Source: Burkholderia cenocepacia (GTDB lineage Bacteria > Pseudomonadota > Gammaproteobacteria > Burkholderiales > Burkholderiaceae). From it: 64,000 bases of DNA. The notes beneath the pieces were generated by a model. That model saw only the letters and a list, made by a program, of their open reading frames with translations, searched no databases and was not told the DNA's origin. Shown piece after piece: positions 41,440-50,666 of the stretch. Position numbers and translations under genes: made by a program. The DNA is taken from positions 186,001 through 250,000 of the forward strand of contig NZ_UAQZ01000014.1 of NCBI RefSeq assembly GCF_900446215.1, written 5' to 3'. Each line of letters starts with the position of its first letter. The first letter of the stretch is position 1.

Positions 41440-43374
41440 CTACTTCCGCGCGCCGCGCAGCTCGGTCACCGCCGCCTGCAGCGCCTCGGGCGTCGCCACC
41501 GACGCCGGGATCGGTTCGCCGACCGCGAGCGTCAGCCGGCTCATCACGCCGCGCTTGATGGGTCGCGGCATCCGCGCATCGGCATGTCGCGAAAAATAGC
41601 TGCCCCACAGCCCGCGCAGCGCCATCGGGATCACCGGCGCCGGCGTGCGGCTCAGGATCTCGGTGATGCCGTGATGGAACGTGTTGATGTCGCCCGTCTT
41701 CGTCAGCTTGCCCTCGGGGAAGATGCACACGAGCTCGCCGTCCTTCAGCGCGGCCTCGCACAGGTCGTACGCCCGCGCGAGCATCGCGGGATCCTCGTGG
41801 CGCGGCGCGATCGGGATCGCCTTCGCATGCCGGAATACCCAGCTCGCGAAACGCGTCTTGAAGATCCGGTGATCCATCACGAAGCGAATCGGCCGCGGGC
41901 TCGCGGCGGCCAGCACGAGCGCATCGACGTAGCTGACGTGATTGCACACGAGCACCGCCGCCCCTTCCGCCGGAATCCGTTCCGCGTGCACGAGGCGGAT
42001 CCGGTAGAACGTATGTACGAGCACCCACGCGACGAAGCGCAGCAGGAACTCGGGCACGAGCAGGTAGATATACGTCGCGACTACGACGTTCAATAGCGCA
42101 GTGACGAGGAACAGCCCCGGAATGTCGACCCCGGCCTTGGTCAACCCCATCGCCATCACGGCCGACAGGATCATGAACAGCGCGTTCAGGATGTTGTTCG
42201 CGGCGATGATCCGCGCGCGGTGCGTCGGCGCGCTGCGGCTCTGGATCAGCGCGTACAGCGGCACGCTGTAGAAACCGCCGAACATCGCGAGCAGGAACAG
42301 GTCGGCAAGGATGCGCCAGTGGCGCGCGCCGGCCAGGAATTCGCCGACCGACAGCAGATGGCCGGGTGACGGCAGCGCGTGGCTCGCGAAATACAGTTCG
42401 ATCGCGAACACGCTGATGCCGATCGAGCCGAGCGGCACGAGGCCGATCTCGACGCGCCGCTGCGACAGCCGCTCGCACAGGAGCGAACCGAGGCCGATGC
42501 CGACCGAGAACGTCGCGAGCAGGATCGTGACGACGTCGGGGCTCGCGGACAGCACGTCCTTCGCGAAATTGAAGAACGACGTGAGGAACGTCGCGCCGAC
42601 GAACCACAGCCACGAGATGCCGAGCAGGCTCAGGAACACCGTGCGGTTCTGGCGCGCGAGCCCGAGGTTGCGCCAGGTCTCGCTGATCGGGTTCCAGTTG
42701 ATCACGAGGTCCGGCTGCGGCGCGGGCGTCGACGGCACGCGCTGCGCGACGAGCCGCCCCGCCAGCGCGATGGCGACGACGCTCACCGCGAGCACGCGCT
42801 CGCCGCTGCCCTCGATGCCGGCCGCCGCGCCGCCGATGATCGTGCCGATCAGGATCGCGATGAACGTGCCCATCTCGACGAGCCCGTTGCCGCCGACCAG
42901 CTCGTGCTCACCGAGATGCTGCGGCAGGTACGAATACTTGACGGGTCCGAACAGCGTCGAGTGCATCCCCATCATGAACGTGCACAGATAGAGCAGCGTC
43001 GCGCTGTGCGTGACGAAGCCGGCCGCGCCGACCAGCATCAGCACGATCTCGAAGGTCTTCACGAAGCGCGTGAGGGTCGCCTTGTCGTATTTGTCGGCGA
43101 TCTGGCCGGACGTCGCCGAGAACAGCACGAACGGCAGGATGAAGATCGCGGAAATCAGGAATGCGGCCGTCTTCGCATCGACGCCGGAGAACCGCGCGGT
43201 GTGATATGTGACGAGCGACGTGAACCCGATCTTGAAGACGTTGTCGTTCAGCGCGCCGAGGAACTGGGTCGTGAAGAACGGCGCGAAGCGGCGCTCGCGC
43301 AGCAGGTCGAACTGCGATGCGTGGGCGCGCCGTTCGTCGCGCCGCCCCGAAGTGGCTTGCGTGTGATCGCTCAT
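41440..43374 (-). CDS. Fusion of an LplT-like MFS transporter and a PlsC-like acyltransferase
   Basis: 644 aa. Residues about 20-430 form a 12-segment MFS transporter of the lysophospholipid transporter (LplT) type: FFTTQFLGALNDNVFKIGFT, HSTLFGPVKYSYLPQHLGEH. Residues about 445-640 are a 1-acyl-glycerol-phosphate acyltransferase with HX4D (VCNHVSYVDALVLA) and FPEGKLTKTGD. Known larger fusions add an acyl-ACP synthetase (Aas); that part is missing here. It probably flips and re-acylates lysophospholipids in the inner membrane. No obvious operon partner. Confidence 0.9.
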   Translation of the reverse strand: MSDHTQATSGRRDERRAHASQFDLLRERRFAPFFTTQFLGALNDNVFKIGFTSLVTYHTARFSGVDAKTAAFLISAIFILPFVLFSATSGQIADKYDKATLTRFVKTFEIVLMLVGAAGFVTHSATLLYLCTFMMGMHSTLFGPVKYSYLPQHLGEHELVGGNGLVEMGTFIAILIGTIIGGAAAGIEGSGERVLAVSVVAIALAGRLVAQRVPSTPAPQPDLVINWNPISETWRNLGLARQNRTVFLSLLGISWLWFVGATFLTSFFNFAKDVLSASPDVVTILLATFSVGIGLGSLLCERLSQRRVEIGLVPLGSIGISVFAIELYFASHALPSPGHLLSVGEFLAGARHWRILADLFLLAMFGGFYSVPLYALIQSRSAPTHRARIIAANNILNALFMILSAVMAMGLTKAGVDIPGLFLVTALLNVVVATYIYLLVPEFLLRFVAWVLVHTFYRIRLVHAERIPAEGAAVLVCNHVSYVDALVLAAASPRPIRFVMDHRIFKTRFASWVFRHAKAIPIAPRHEDPAMLARAYDLCEAALKDGELVCIFPEGKLTKTGDINTFHHGITEILSRTPAPVIPMALRGLWGSYFSRHADARMPRPIKRGVMSRLTLAVGEPIPASVATPEALQAAVTELRGARK

Positions 43375-43513
43375 GCGGAATGCGCGCGCGTCGTCTGGGC
43401 GATGCTGCGCGGGCCTCGTGTTGTCGTTGAAAAAACGGCGGCGCAGGACATGCCTGCGCCGCCGCGTGCCGGATGGCGGCGCCCATGCATCGACGTGCCG
43501 GGCGCGACGCGAT

Positions 43514-43969
43514 TCACGGTTTGTGCGCTTCGGCTTCCGATTCCGGCCAGTCGCGGATGTACGCCTTCAGCATCCGGTTCTCGAAGCTCTGCGCCTCGAC
43601 GACCGTCTTCGCGACGTCGTAGAACGAAATGACGCCCATCAGCACCTTCTTGTCGAGCACCGGCATGTAGCGTGCGTGACGCTCGAGCATCATCCGGCGC
43701 ACTTCGTTGACGTCCGTTTCCGGCGTGCAGGTGAGCGGCTCGTCCATCACCTTGCGCACCTGCACGTCGCCGATCGCGCCGCCGTTCACGTGCAGGCGCA
43801 GGATGATCTCGCGAAACGTCAGCATGCCGACGAGATCGCCGTACTCCATCACGACGAGCGAACCGATGTCGTGTTCGGCCATCGTATCAACCGCTTCGCG
43901 CAGCGGCTTATCGGGCGTCACCGTAAACAGCGTGTTGCCCTTCACTTTCAGAATATCGCTGACGCGCAT
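43514..43969 (-). CDS. CBS-domain-pair protein
   Basis: 151 aa, two CBS motifs: VTPDKPLREAVDTMAEHDIG, SLVVMEYGDLVGMLTFREII and CTPETDVNEVRRMMLERHAR, YMPVLDKKVLMGVISFYDVA. CBS pairs bind adenosyl ligands (AMP, ATP, SAM); no effector domain is attached. The ATG at 43969 has a GAGGGGA ribosome site, so an upstream extension is excluded. Stand-alone CBS proteins often act as energy or redox sensors in trans. Confidence 0.9.
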   Translation of the reverse strand: MRVSDILKVKGNTLFTVTPDKPLREAVDTMAEHDIGSLVVMEYGDLVGMLTFREIILRLHVNGGAIGDVQVRKVMDEPLTCTPETDVNEVRRMMLERHARYMPVLDKKVLMGVISFYDVAKTVVEAQSFENRMLKAYIRDWPESEAEAHKP

Positions 43970-44126
43970 CGTAGTCCCCTCATGCTTGAATGCAAAATCT
44001 CTTTCGATCCTATCGGAAAGCCTGTCAAAAGGAAAGCACGGGCCGGCGCGGCGGCCCGCCGCCGCTTGCGGACGCCGGCCGCCGGCCGCACAATGGCCGC
44101 ATGAACAGCGGCCCGAGGAGACGGCC

Positions 44127-44444
44127 ATGGCGCATACGCATACGGAGCAATTCGCCAGCTTCGCTGATTTCTACCCGTATTACCTGAACGAGCACCAGAA
44201 TCTCACGTCGCGGCGGCTGCACTTCATCGGCTCGCTCGGCGTGATCGGCTGCGTGGCGATGGCGGTCGCGACCGGCTACTGGCTGTGGCTGCCGGCCGCG
44301 GTCGTCTGCGGCTACGGGTTCGCGTGGGTCGGGCACTTCTTCTTCGAGAAGAACCGCCCGGCCACGTTCCGGCACCCGATCTACAGCCTGATGGGCGACT
44401 GGGTGATGTTCAAGGACATCTGCACCGGCAAGATCCCGCTGTAG
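44127..44444 (+). CDS. DUF962 (Mpo1-like) membrane protein
   Basis: 105 aa: FADFYPYYLNEHQNLTSRRL, HFIGSLGVIGCVAMAVATGY, then WVGHFFFEKNRPATFRHPIY and GDWVMFKDICTG. Mpo1 in yeast is a dioxygenase that oxidises 2-hydroxy fatty acids with Fe2+. The His residues in LNEHQN, LHFIG and GHFFFEKNRP are conserved in the family. Two membrane segments are visible. A GAGGAG ribosome site precedes the ATG. Confidence 0.88.
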   Translation: MAHTHTEQFASFADFYPYYLNEHQNLTSRRLHFIGSLGVIGCVAMAVATGYWLWLPAAVVCGYGFAWVGHFFFEKNRPATFRHPIYSLMGDWVMFKDICTGKIPL

Positions 44445-44459
44445 CCGCCGGGCCCGCCT

Positions 44460-45788
44460 TCAGGCAGGCCGCGGCGGTCGCGCGTGCGGATCGGCCACGC
44501 CCGGCGCCGGGCCGGCGCTGCCGGCCGGGTGCGCGCCCGCCAGCCGGTGCGCGGCGATCAGCGACGCGAGCGTCACGTCGAACCGGTCGTTCGACAGCAC
44601 GTCGAGCAGCGCGGCCCCGTCGACGTGGCTGCGGCGTCGCTGGAGTTGGTAGGTCAGCTCGGTGCGATCGATCACCAGCACGTCGAACAACTGCGCGAGC
44701 GTCAACTGCTCCGGATTCGCGAGCAGGATGTAGCGCGGCGTGCTCTCGCCGCCGCCGTCGAGCCGCGCGACCCATTCGCGCTCCTCCATCGTCGTCAGCA
44801 GCCGCTGCGCGGTTTCCATGTCGCAGCGCAGCATCGTCGCGAGCCGCATCGCCGTGTAGCCGCGCTTGCCGGCCGCGCGCGCTTCGGCCAGCCGCGCGAG
44901 CAGCTCCAGCGCGTCGAGCAGGTCGCTGCCCGGATAGTGGATGCGGTGGAATTGCCCGACGCGAATCGCCGGCAGCGCCGACGCCACCATCGCGCCGAGC
45001 AGCGCGATGAACCAGCTCAAATACACCCACAGCAGGAACACCGGCAGCGCCGCGAACGCGCCGTACACGGCCGTATAGGTCGGAATACGCCGCACGTAGT
45101 AGCCGAAGCCGCGCTTCGCGAGTTCGAACGCGATGGCCGCGAACAGCCCGCCGATCACCGCGTCGCGCCATGCGACCGCGCAGTTCGGCAGGTACACGTA
45201 CAGCAGCGTGAACGCGAGCACCGTCAACGGCAGCGACGCGAGCGCGAGCAGCCACTCGACGATCGACGTGGACGGCCCCGCGCCGGTGAACGCGAGCGAC
45301 TGCGTGAACAGGTACGACGAGATCGACAGGCTCACGCCGAACAGCAAGGGCCCGAGCGTGATCAGCGCCCAGTACGCGAGCACGCGCTGCGCGAACGGCC
45401 GCGGCTTGCGCACGCGCCAGATCAGGTTGAACGCCGATTCGATCGTCATCATCGTCATCACCGACGTGACGACGAGCACGATCAGGCCGGCCGTCGTCAG
45501 CCCCTTGGCCTTCGACGCGAACTGGTTCAGGTACTTGAAGATCTGGATGTTGAACTGCGCGGGCATCAGGTGATCCGCGAGGAAGCCCTGCAGCGAGATC
45601 TGGAACGACGCGAACATCGGGAACGCGGTGAACAGTGCGAACGCGACCGTCACGAGCGGCACGATGGCCAGCATCGTCGTGAAGGTCAGGCTGCCCGCCA
45701 CCTGCGGGATCCGGTCCTCGGCGCTGCGCCGGGCCGCGAACTGCGCGAGGCGCTTGATGGTGTCGAGATCGACGCTCAACTTCGGCAA
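44460..45788 (-). CDS. YihY/UPF0761 (BrkB) inner-membrane protein
   Basis: 442 aa. Virulence-factor BrkB family: PQVAGSLTFTTMLAIVPLVT, multiple membrane helices (about six up to residue 280), and VPLVTVAFALFTAFPMFASF. A cytoplasmic winged-helix-like C-domain (ARAAGKRGYTAMRLATMLRC, DMETAQRLLTTMEEREWVAR) follows, ending in a Pro/Ala tail. The start is TTG (45788), 7 bp after AAGGAG; a GTG at 45821 is the alternative. Despite the old name ribonuclease BN, members are thought to be transporters or envelope proteins. Convergent with the DUF962 gene. Confidence 0.85.
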   Translation of the reverse strand: MPKLSVDLDTIKRLAQFAARRSAEDRIPQVAGSLTFTTMLAIVPLVTVAFALFTAFPMFASFQISLQGFLADHLMPAQFNIQIFKYLNQFASKAKGLTTAGLIVLVVTSVMTMMTIESAFNLIWRVRKPRPFAQRVLAYWALITLGPLLFGVSLSISSYLFTQSLAFTGAGPSTSIVEWLLALASLPLTVLAFTLLYVYLPNCAVAWRDAVIGGLFAAIAFELAKRGFGYYVRRIPTYTAVYGAFAALPVFLLWVYLSWFIALLGAMVASALPAIRVGQFHRIHYPGSDLLDALELLARLAEARAAGKRGYTAMRLATMLRCDMETAQRLLTTMEEREWVARLDGGGESTPRYILLANPEQLTLAQLFDVLVIDRTELTYQLQRRRSHVDGAALLDVLSNDRFDVTLASLIAAHRLAGAHPAGSAGPAPGVADPHARPPRPA

Positions 45789-45859
45789 ACGGCTTCTCCT
45801 TCTTGATGCTGCGCGCGTCACGGCGCGCCGCCGCCGCGCTGCGCGACGGCTTCAGCCCC

Positions 45860-45865
45860 TATAAT
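45860..45865 (+). promoter_or_regulatory. -10 box upstream of wrbA
   Basis: A perfect TATAAT 69 bp upstream of the wrbA start; the -35 region is poor. Likely promoter of the wrbA gene cluster. Confidence 0.45.
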
Positions 45866-45933
45866 AGCCGCTCGATTCCAGCAGGGGCCGACTGCACCGG
45901 GCACGCGCGCGGCCGCACGCGGCTCCGTCGCCC

Positions 45934-46554
45934 ATGAAAGACATCCTCGTCCTCTATTACAGCCGTCACGGCGCCACGCGCGATCTCGCGCTCGCGATCG
46001 CGAACGGCATCGACAGCGTGCCGGGCATGCAGGCCCGCATCCGCACCGTGCCGCCCGTGTCGGCCGTCTGCGAAGCCACCGCCCCCGACATCCCGGCCGA
46101 CGGCCCGCCGTACGCGGAACTGCGCGACCTCGAGGAATGCGCGGGCCTCGCGCTCGGTTCGCCGACCCGCTTCGGCAACATGGCCGCCGCGCTCAAGTAT
46201 TTCCTCGACGGCACCACGCCGCAATGGCTGTCGGGCGCGCTGACCGGCAAGCCGGCGAGCGTGTTTACGTCCACCGGCAGCCTGCACGGCGGCCAGGAAT
46301 CGACGCTGCTGTCGATGATGCTGCCGCTGCTGCATCACGGGATGATGATCGTCGGGATCCCGTACACCGAATCCGCCCTCAGCACGACGCGCACCGGCGG
46401 CACCCCGTACGGCGCATCGCACGTCGCGCAGCACGACCGCGCGGCGTCGGGCGGGCTGTCGGCGGACGAGAAGGCGCTCGCGGCCGCGCTCGGCGTACGG
46501 CTCGCGCGCGCCGCCGCGGCGCTCGCCAGCGCCCGGTCCGCCGAGGCGGCATGA
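45934..46554 (+). CDS. wrbA: NAD(P)H:quinone oxidoreductase, WrbA type
   Basis: 206 aa flavodoxin-like FMN protein: ILVLYYSRHGATRDLALAIA (phosphate loop), GLALGSPTRFGNMAAALKYF, VFTSTGSLHGGQESTLLSMM and HHGMMIVGIPYTESALSTTR. It reduces quinones by two electrons, avoiding semiquinone radicals. It overlaps the DUF2069 gene by 4 bp (ATGA), so they are coupled. Confidence 0.93.
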   Translation: MKDILVLYYSRHGATRDLALAIANGIDSVPGMQARIRTVPPVSAVCEATAPDIPADGPPYAELRDLEECAGLALGSPTRFGNMAAALKYFLDGTTPQWLSGALTGKPASVFTSTGSLHGGQESTLLSMMLPLLHHGMMIVGIPYTESALSTTRTGGTPYGASHVAQHDRAASGGLSADEKALAAALGVRLARAAAALASARSAEAA

Positions 46555-46943
46555 ACGCTCCCGCCCGCCCCGCCGTCGCGGCCCGGCCGCGCTACGCGCT
46601 GGCCGCCGCCGCATGTCTCGTCGCACTGATCGCCCTGTCGCTCGCGTGGGAGCTGTGGCTCGCGCCGCTGCGCCCCGGCGGCTCCGCGCTGATGCTCAAG
46701 GCCGTGCCGCTCGCACTCGCGCTGCCCGGCGTCTGGCGGCGTAACATCTATACGATGCAATGGGCGAGCATGCTGGTCCTCGTCTATCTTGCCGAAGGCA
46801 TCGTGCGCGGCATGTCCGATCGCGGGCTGTCCGCGACGCTCGGCTGGTGCGAGACCGCGCTCGCCGTCGGCTTCTTCGTGGCGGCGCTGGCTTACGTCGC
46901 GCCGTTCAAGCGCGCGGCGAAAAAACCGCGCGCCACGTCCTGA
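46551..46943 (+). CDS. DUF2069 membrane protein
   Basis: 130 aa with four membrane segments: ALAAAACLVALIALSLAWEL, MLKAVPLALALPGVWRRNIY, TMQWASMLVLVYLAEGIVRG and ALAVGFFVAALAYVAPF. The family is often found next to wrbA. Function unknown. ATG overlaps the wrbA stop. Confidence 0.88.
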   Translation: MNAPARPAVAARPRYALAAAACLVALIALSLAWELWLAPLRPGGSALMLKAVPLALALPGVWRRNIYTMQWASMLVLVYLAEGIVRGMSDRGLSATLGWCETALAVGFFVAALAYVAPFKRAAKKPRATS

Positions 46944-46961
46944 CCCTTACGCGACAAGGTG

Positions 46962-48383
46962 ATGATGTCCTCCGAAGCTTTCGTTTCCGCGTGCCGCGAC
47001 GCGATCGGCGCCGACCACGTGCTGACCGATCCGCACGATACCGAACCGTTCCTGACCGACTGGCGCCGCCGCTACAAGGGCGCCGCATGCGCGGTGCTGA
47101 AGCCCGCGAACACGGTGGAAGTCGCCGCGCTCGTGAAGCTCGCCAACGCGCACGGCGTCGCGCTCGTGCCGCAGGGCGGCAACACGGGCCTCGCGGGCGG
47201 CGCGACGCCCGATGCGAGCGGCAGCCAGGCCGTGCTGAGCGTCGCGCGCCTGAACCGCGTGCGTGCGCTCGATCCGCACAACAACACGATCACCGTCGAA
47301 GCCGGCGTGATCCTCGCCGACGTGCAGGCGCGCGCCCGCGAAGGCGGCCGGCTGTTCGCGCTGAGCCTCGCGGCGGAAGGCAGTTGCACGATCGGCGGCA
47401 ACCTGTCCACCAACGCAGGCGGCACCGCGGTGCTGCGCTACGGCAACGCGCGCGAGCTGTGCCTCGGCCTCGAGGTCGTGACGCCGCAGGGCGAGATCTG
47501 GGACGGGCTGCGCGGACTGCGCAAGGACAACACCGGCTACGACCTGCGCGACCTGTTCATCGGCGCCGAAGGCACGCTCGGGATCATCACGGCAGCCGTG
47601 ATGAAGCTGCATCCGCTGCCGGCCGCGCAGGTCACGGCGCTGGCCGCGCTCGAGTCGCCGCACGCGGCGCTCGATTTCCTCGCGCTCGCGCAGCGCGCGG
47701 CCGGGCCTTTGTTGACCGGCTTCGAGCTGATGTCGGATTTCTGCATGCAGCTGGTCGGCAAGCACTATCCGCAACTGCGCTACCCGTTCGCGCAGACGCA
47801 CGCGCAAACGGTGCTGCTGGAGCTGTCCGACAACGAAAGCGAAGCGCATGCGCGCGCACTCTTCGAGAAACTGATGGAAGAAGCGTTCGAGGCCGGGCTC
47901 GTGGTCGACGCGGTGGTCGCGGAGAATCTCGCGCAGTCGCGTGCGTTCTGGGACCTGCGCGAGCACATCCCGCTCGCGCAGGCCGACGAAGGGCTCAACA
48001 TCAAGCACGACATCGCGGTGCCGATCTCGTCGATCGCACGCTTCATCGACGAGACCGACGCGGCGATCCAGCAAGCCGCGCCGGGCGCGCGCATGGTCAC
48101 GTTCGGCCACCTCGGCGACGGCAACCTGCACTACAACGTGCAGATGCCCGAAGGCGGCGATGCGAAGGCGTTCCTCGCCGCGTTCCAGGCGCCGATCAAC
48201 CGGATCGTCTACGACAACGTGCACCGCCACCACGGCACGATCAGCGCGGAGCACGGCATCGGCCAGTTGAAGATCGACGACGCGCAACGCTACAAGTCGC
48301 CGGTCGAAACGACGCTGATGCGCACGCTGAAGACCGCGCTCGACCCGCGCGGCCTGATGAATCCCGGCAAGGTCCTGCGCTGA
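46962..48383 (+). CDS. FAD-linked D-2-hydroxyacid dehydrogenase (GlcD/D2HGDH type)
   Basis: 473 aa. FAD_binding_4 domain: ALVPQGGNTGLAGGATPDAS and GSCTIGGNLSTNAGGTAVLR; then the FAD-oxidase C domain with EHIPLAQADEGLNIKHDIAV, VTFGHLGDGNLHYNVQMPEG and HRHHGTISAEHGIGQLK. It oxidises a D-2-hydroxyacid such as D-2-hydroxyglutarate or D-lactate, passing electrons to ETF or quinone; ETF-QO elsewhere in the window may accept them. Start uncertain among GTG 46959, ATG 46962 and ATG 46965. Confidence 0.9.
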   Translation: MMSSEAFVSACRDAIGADHVLTDPHDTEPFLTDWRRRYKGAACAVLKPANTVEVAALVKLANAHGVALVPQGGNTGLAGGATPDASGSQAVLSVARLNRVRALDPHNNTITVEAGVILADVQARAREGGRLFALSLAAEGSCTIGGNLSTNAGGTAVLRYGNARELCLGLEVVTPQGEIWDGLRGLRKDNTGYDLRDLFIGAEGTLGIITAAVMKLHPLPAAQVTALAALESPHAALDFLALAQRAAGPLLTGFELMSDFCMQLVGKHYPQLRYPFAQTHAQTVLLELSDNESEAHARALFEKLMEEAFEAGLVVDAVVAENLAQSRAFWDLREHIPLAQADEGLNIKHDIAVPISSIARFIDETDAAIQQAAPGARMVTFGHLGDGNLHYNVQMPEGGDAKAFLAAFQAPINRIVYDNVHRHHGTISAEHGIGQLKIDDAQRYKSPVETTLMRTLKTALDPRGLMNPGKVLR

Positions 48384-48408
48384 AGCCGCCCACTCCGGAG
48401 CCAAGCCC

Positions 48409-49239
48409 GTGAAAATCCGCGTCCTGTCCGACCTGCACCTCGAAAGCAACCTGCCCGACGCGATCCCGCACGCCGATGCGGATCTCGTCGTGCTGGCCGG
48501 CGACATCCACAACCACGCGGAAGGCCTGCGCTGGGCCGCCGAGACGTTCGACCCGGCGGTGCCGGTGATCTACGTGCCGGGCAACCACGAGTACTACGAC
48601 GGGGAATTCGGCGCGCTGGAGACGGCGATGCGCGACGCGGCGCATACGCTCGACAACGTGCATTACCTGAACAACGGCGTCTACGTCGATCCCGCCCAGC
48701 GCTTCCGCGTGCTGGGCACGACGCTCTGGAGCGATTTTTCGCTGTTCGGCCGGGACGAAGCCGACATGGCCGCCGCGATCGACGCCGCGCTGCGCGTGAT
48801 GCTCGATTTCAAGGGATTGATCCAGGTGACCTGGCCGCACGATGCGGCGCTGCATGCGGCAGCGGGCGAGCCGGAACGGGATTTCGCGCCGGCCGACGCG
48901 ATCGCGCTGCACCGGCACGGCCGTGCATGGCTGGAAACGCAGCTGGCGGCGCCGTTCGCGGGCAAGACGATCGTCGTCACCCATCATGCGCCGCACCGGC
49001 GCTCGCTGGCGGAACGCTATGCGGACGATCTGGCTTCGGCGGGATTCGTGACGGACATGGCGGAACTGGTACGGCCGCCGGTGGATCTGTGGCTGCACGG
49101 CCACACGCATACGTCATTCGACTACGTTGCGGACGGCGGCACGCGCGTGGTGTGCAATCCGCGCGGCTACATTCATCGCCGCACCGGCGAACGGGAAAAC
49201 CCCGCGTTCGCGTGGGACAAGGTCGTCGAGCTCGGCTGA
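48409..49239 (+). CDS. Calcineurin-like metallophosphoesterase
   Basis: 276 aa. Metal ligands: VLSDLHLESN, VVLAGDIHNH, VPGNHEYYDG, VVTHHAPHRRS and LHGHTHTSFD, i.e. all five phosphoesterase blocks. The start is GTG (48409), 8 bp after GGAG. It begins 25 bp after the FAD dehydrogenase gene, so it is likely in the same operon. Substrate unknown. Confidence 0.88.
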   Translation: MKIRVLSDLHLESNLPDAIPHADADLVVLAGDIHNHAEGLRWAAETFDPAVPVIYVPGNHEYYDGEFGALETAMRDAAHTLDNVHYLNNGVYVDPAQRFRVLGTTLWSDFSLFGRDEADMAAAIDAALRVMLDFKGLIQVTWPHDAALHAAAGEPERDFAPADAIALHRHGRAWLETQLAAPFAGKTIVVTHHAPHRRSLAERYADDLASAGFVTDMAELVRPPVDLWLHGHTHTSFDYVADGGTRVVCNPRGYIHRRTGERENPAFAWDKVVELG

Positions 49240-49297
49240 GCGCCGGCCCGGGCGGCCGCGTTGCGCGGCCTTGCCCGTCCGAAACGTGACGGCGGGA

Positions 49298-49450
49298 TCA
49301 GCGGCCGGGGCGGCGCGGCTCGCGCACGCGGACCGGCACCGGCTTCATCTGCGCCTTCGCCTTCATCGCACGCAGCAGGTCGCGGGTCGCCGCCGCGGCG
49401 GCAGCCGCGCCTAGCAGGACGCCAAGGCCGATCATCAGGTGCGTATCCAT
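49298..49450 (-). CDS. 50-aa small membrane protein
   Basis: Minus-strand frame MDTHLMIGLGVLLGAAAAAA, followed by ATRDLLRAMKAKAQMKPVPV and an Arg/Pro-rich end. One N-terminal transmembrane helix (about 5-21) and a basic cytoplasmic tail. A GGAG ribosome site 6 bp before the ATG supports translation. No family recognised. Confidence 0.6.
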   Translation of the reverse strand: MDTHLMIGLGVLLGAAAAAAATRDLLRAMKAKAQMKPVPVRVREPRRPGR

Positions 49451-49567
49451 CGCTACTCCGGTGTGGTGTATCTCGTTAATTCCAACAGTATCAAACTGTC
49501 TGACACACGTTCGTAAAAAAATGTTGCGTGAAGGACAAATCTCGTCAGATTGCGGTCGACCGCGCTG

Positions 49568-50509
49568 TCATGTCGCACGCGTGTACTGCTCGAGCGCCGC
49601 TTCGTCCGCTTCGAGCGTGAGCGGCAGCTCTTCGCGCAGGAAATCGACCCAGGTGCGGATTTTCGCGTCGAGGTACTGGCGCGACGGATACAGCGCGTAG
49701 ATGTTCATCACGTGCGACCGGTACTCGGGCATCACGCGCACGATGTGCCCGCTACGCAGCCAGCCGATCGCCGAATAGAGCGGCAGCCCGCCGACGCCCA
49801 TCCCCTCCCGCACGGCCACCGCGAGCGCCTCGGCGACGTTCACGCGAAACGGCGGCGCCGTGATCGGCACGACCTCGTCGCCGTTCGGCCCCGCCAGCGC
49901 CCATTCGTCGAAGTGAAAGCCCGGCGCGACCATCCCCAGGCACACGTGCTGTGCGAGATCGGCCGGCCGCTGCGGCACGCCGTGCGACTCGACGTAGCCC
50001 GGCGATGCGCAGACGACGCTGTAGCTCTCGCCGAGCCGCTGCGACACGAGCCCCGAATCGGGCAGGTCGCGGCCGACGACGATCGCGACGTCGTACCCCT
50101 CGTCGAGCAGGTCGGGCATCCGCTGCGCGAGCGTCAGCTCGACGTGCACGTCCGGATAGCGCTCGCGGTAGCGCGCGATGGCCGGCACCAGATAGTGCTG
50201 GCCGAGGCTCGTGAAGCAATGGACCTTCAGCTTGCCGGACGGGCGCGCGTGCGCGTCGCCCGCCTCGGCTTCGGCCTGGTCGACGTAAGCGAGGATCTGT
50301 TCGCAGCGCTGCAGATAACGCTCGCCGGCCTCGGTCAGCGCGATCCGGCGCGTCGTGCGGTTCAGGAGACGCGTGCGCAGGTGGGCCTCGAGATCCGAGA
50401 CCGCGCGCGACGCGTAGGCGGTGGTCGAATTCATCTGCTGGGCGGCCGCGGTAAAGCTGCCCGCGTCGACCACGCGGACGAATACCCGCATGTTTTGTAA
50501 CGTATCCAT
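49568..50509 (-). CDS. LysR-family regulator of the adjacent efflux operon
   Basis: 313 aa. HTH: NMRVFVRVVDAGSFTAAAQQ, MNSTTAYASRAVSDLEAHLR; effector domain with KLKVHCFTSLGQHYLVPAIA. It is divergent from the four-gene efflux operon, the same position as AaeR relative to aaeXAB in E. coli and the LysR-type FuaR in Stenotrophomonas. The ligand is probably an aromatic acid (inference). ATG at 50509. Confidence 0.92.
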   Translation of the reverse strand: MDTLQNMRVFVRVVDAGSFTAAAQQMNSTTAYASRAVSDLEAHLRTRLLNRTTRRIALTEAGERYLQRCEQILAYVDQAEAEAGDAHARPSGKLKVHCFTSLGQHYLVPAIARYRERYPDVHVELTLAQRMPDLLDEGYDVAIVVGRDLPDSGLVSQRLGESYSVVCASPGYVESHGVPQRPADLAQHVCLGMVAPGFHFDEWALAGPNGDEVVPITAPPFRVNVAEALAVAVREGMGVGGLPLYSAIGWLRSGHIVRVMPEYRSHVMNIYALYPSRQYLDAKIRTWVDFLREELPLTLEADEAALEQYTRAT

Positions 50510-50536
50510 CCCATTACCCGTGTGAATCCGGAGGGA

Positions 50537-50557
50537 TTGTTGCACAGGGTCCAACAA
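50537..50557. promoter_or_regulatory. LysR-type inverted repeat in the divergent efflux promoter
   Basis: TTGTTG-CACAGGGTC-CAACAA: a perfect 6-bp inverted repeat spaced by 9 nt, with the T-N11-A geometry. It lies 28 bp before the lysR start and 110 bp before the efflux operon start. Confidence 0.6.
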
Positions 50558-50666
50558 ATATTATCTCAGGATTCGTAAAAATGACTTGCACCGTTGTCCA
50601 TTTATTCAGGAATCACTGAAAAATATAATCGCCTCCGACTCATCTATATCCGAAAGGGAGAAAATC

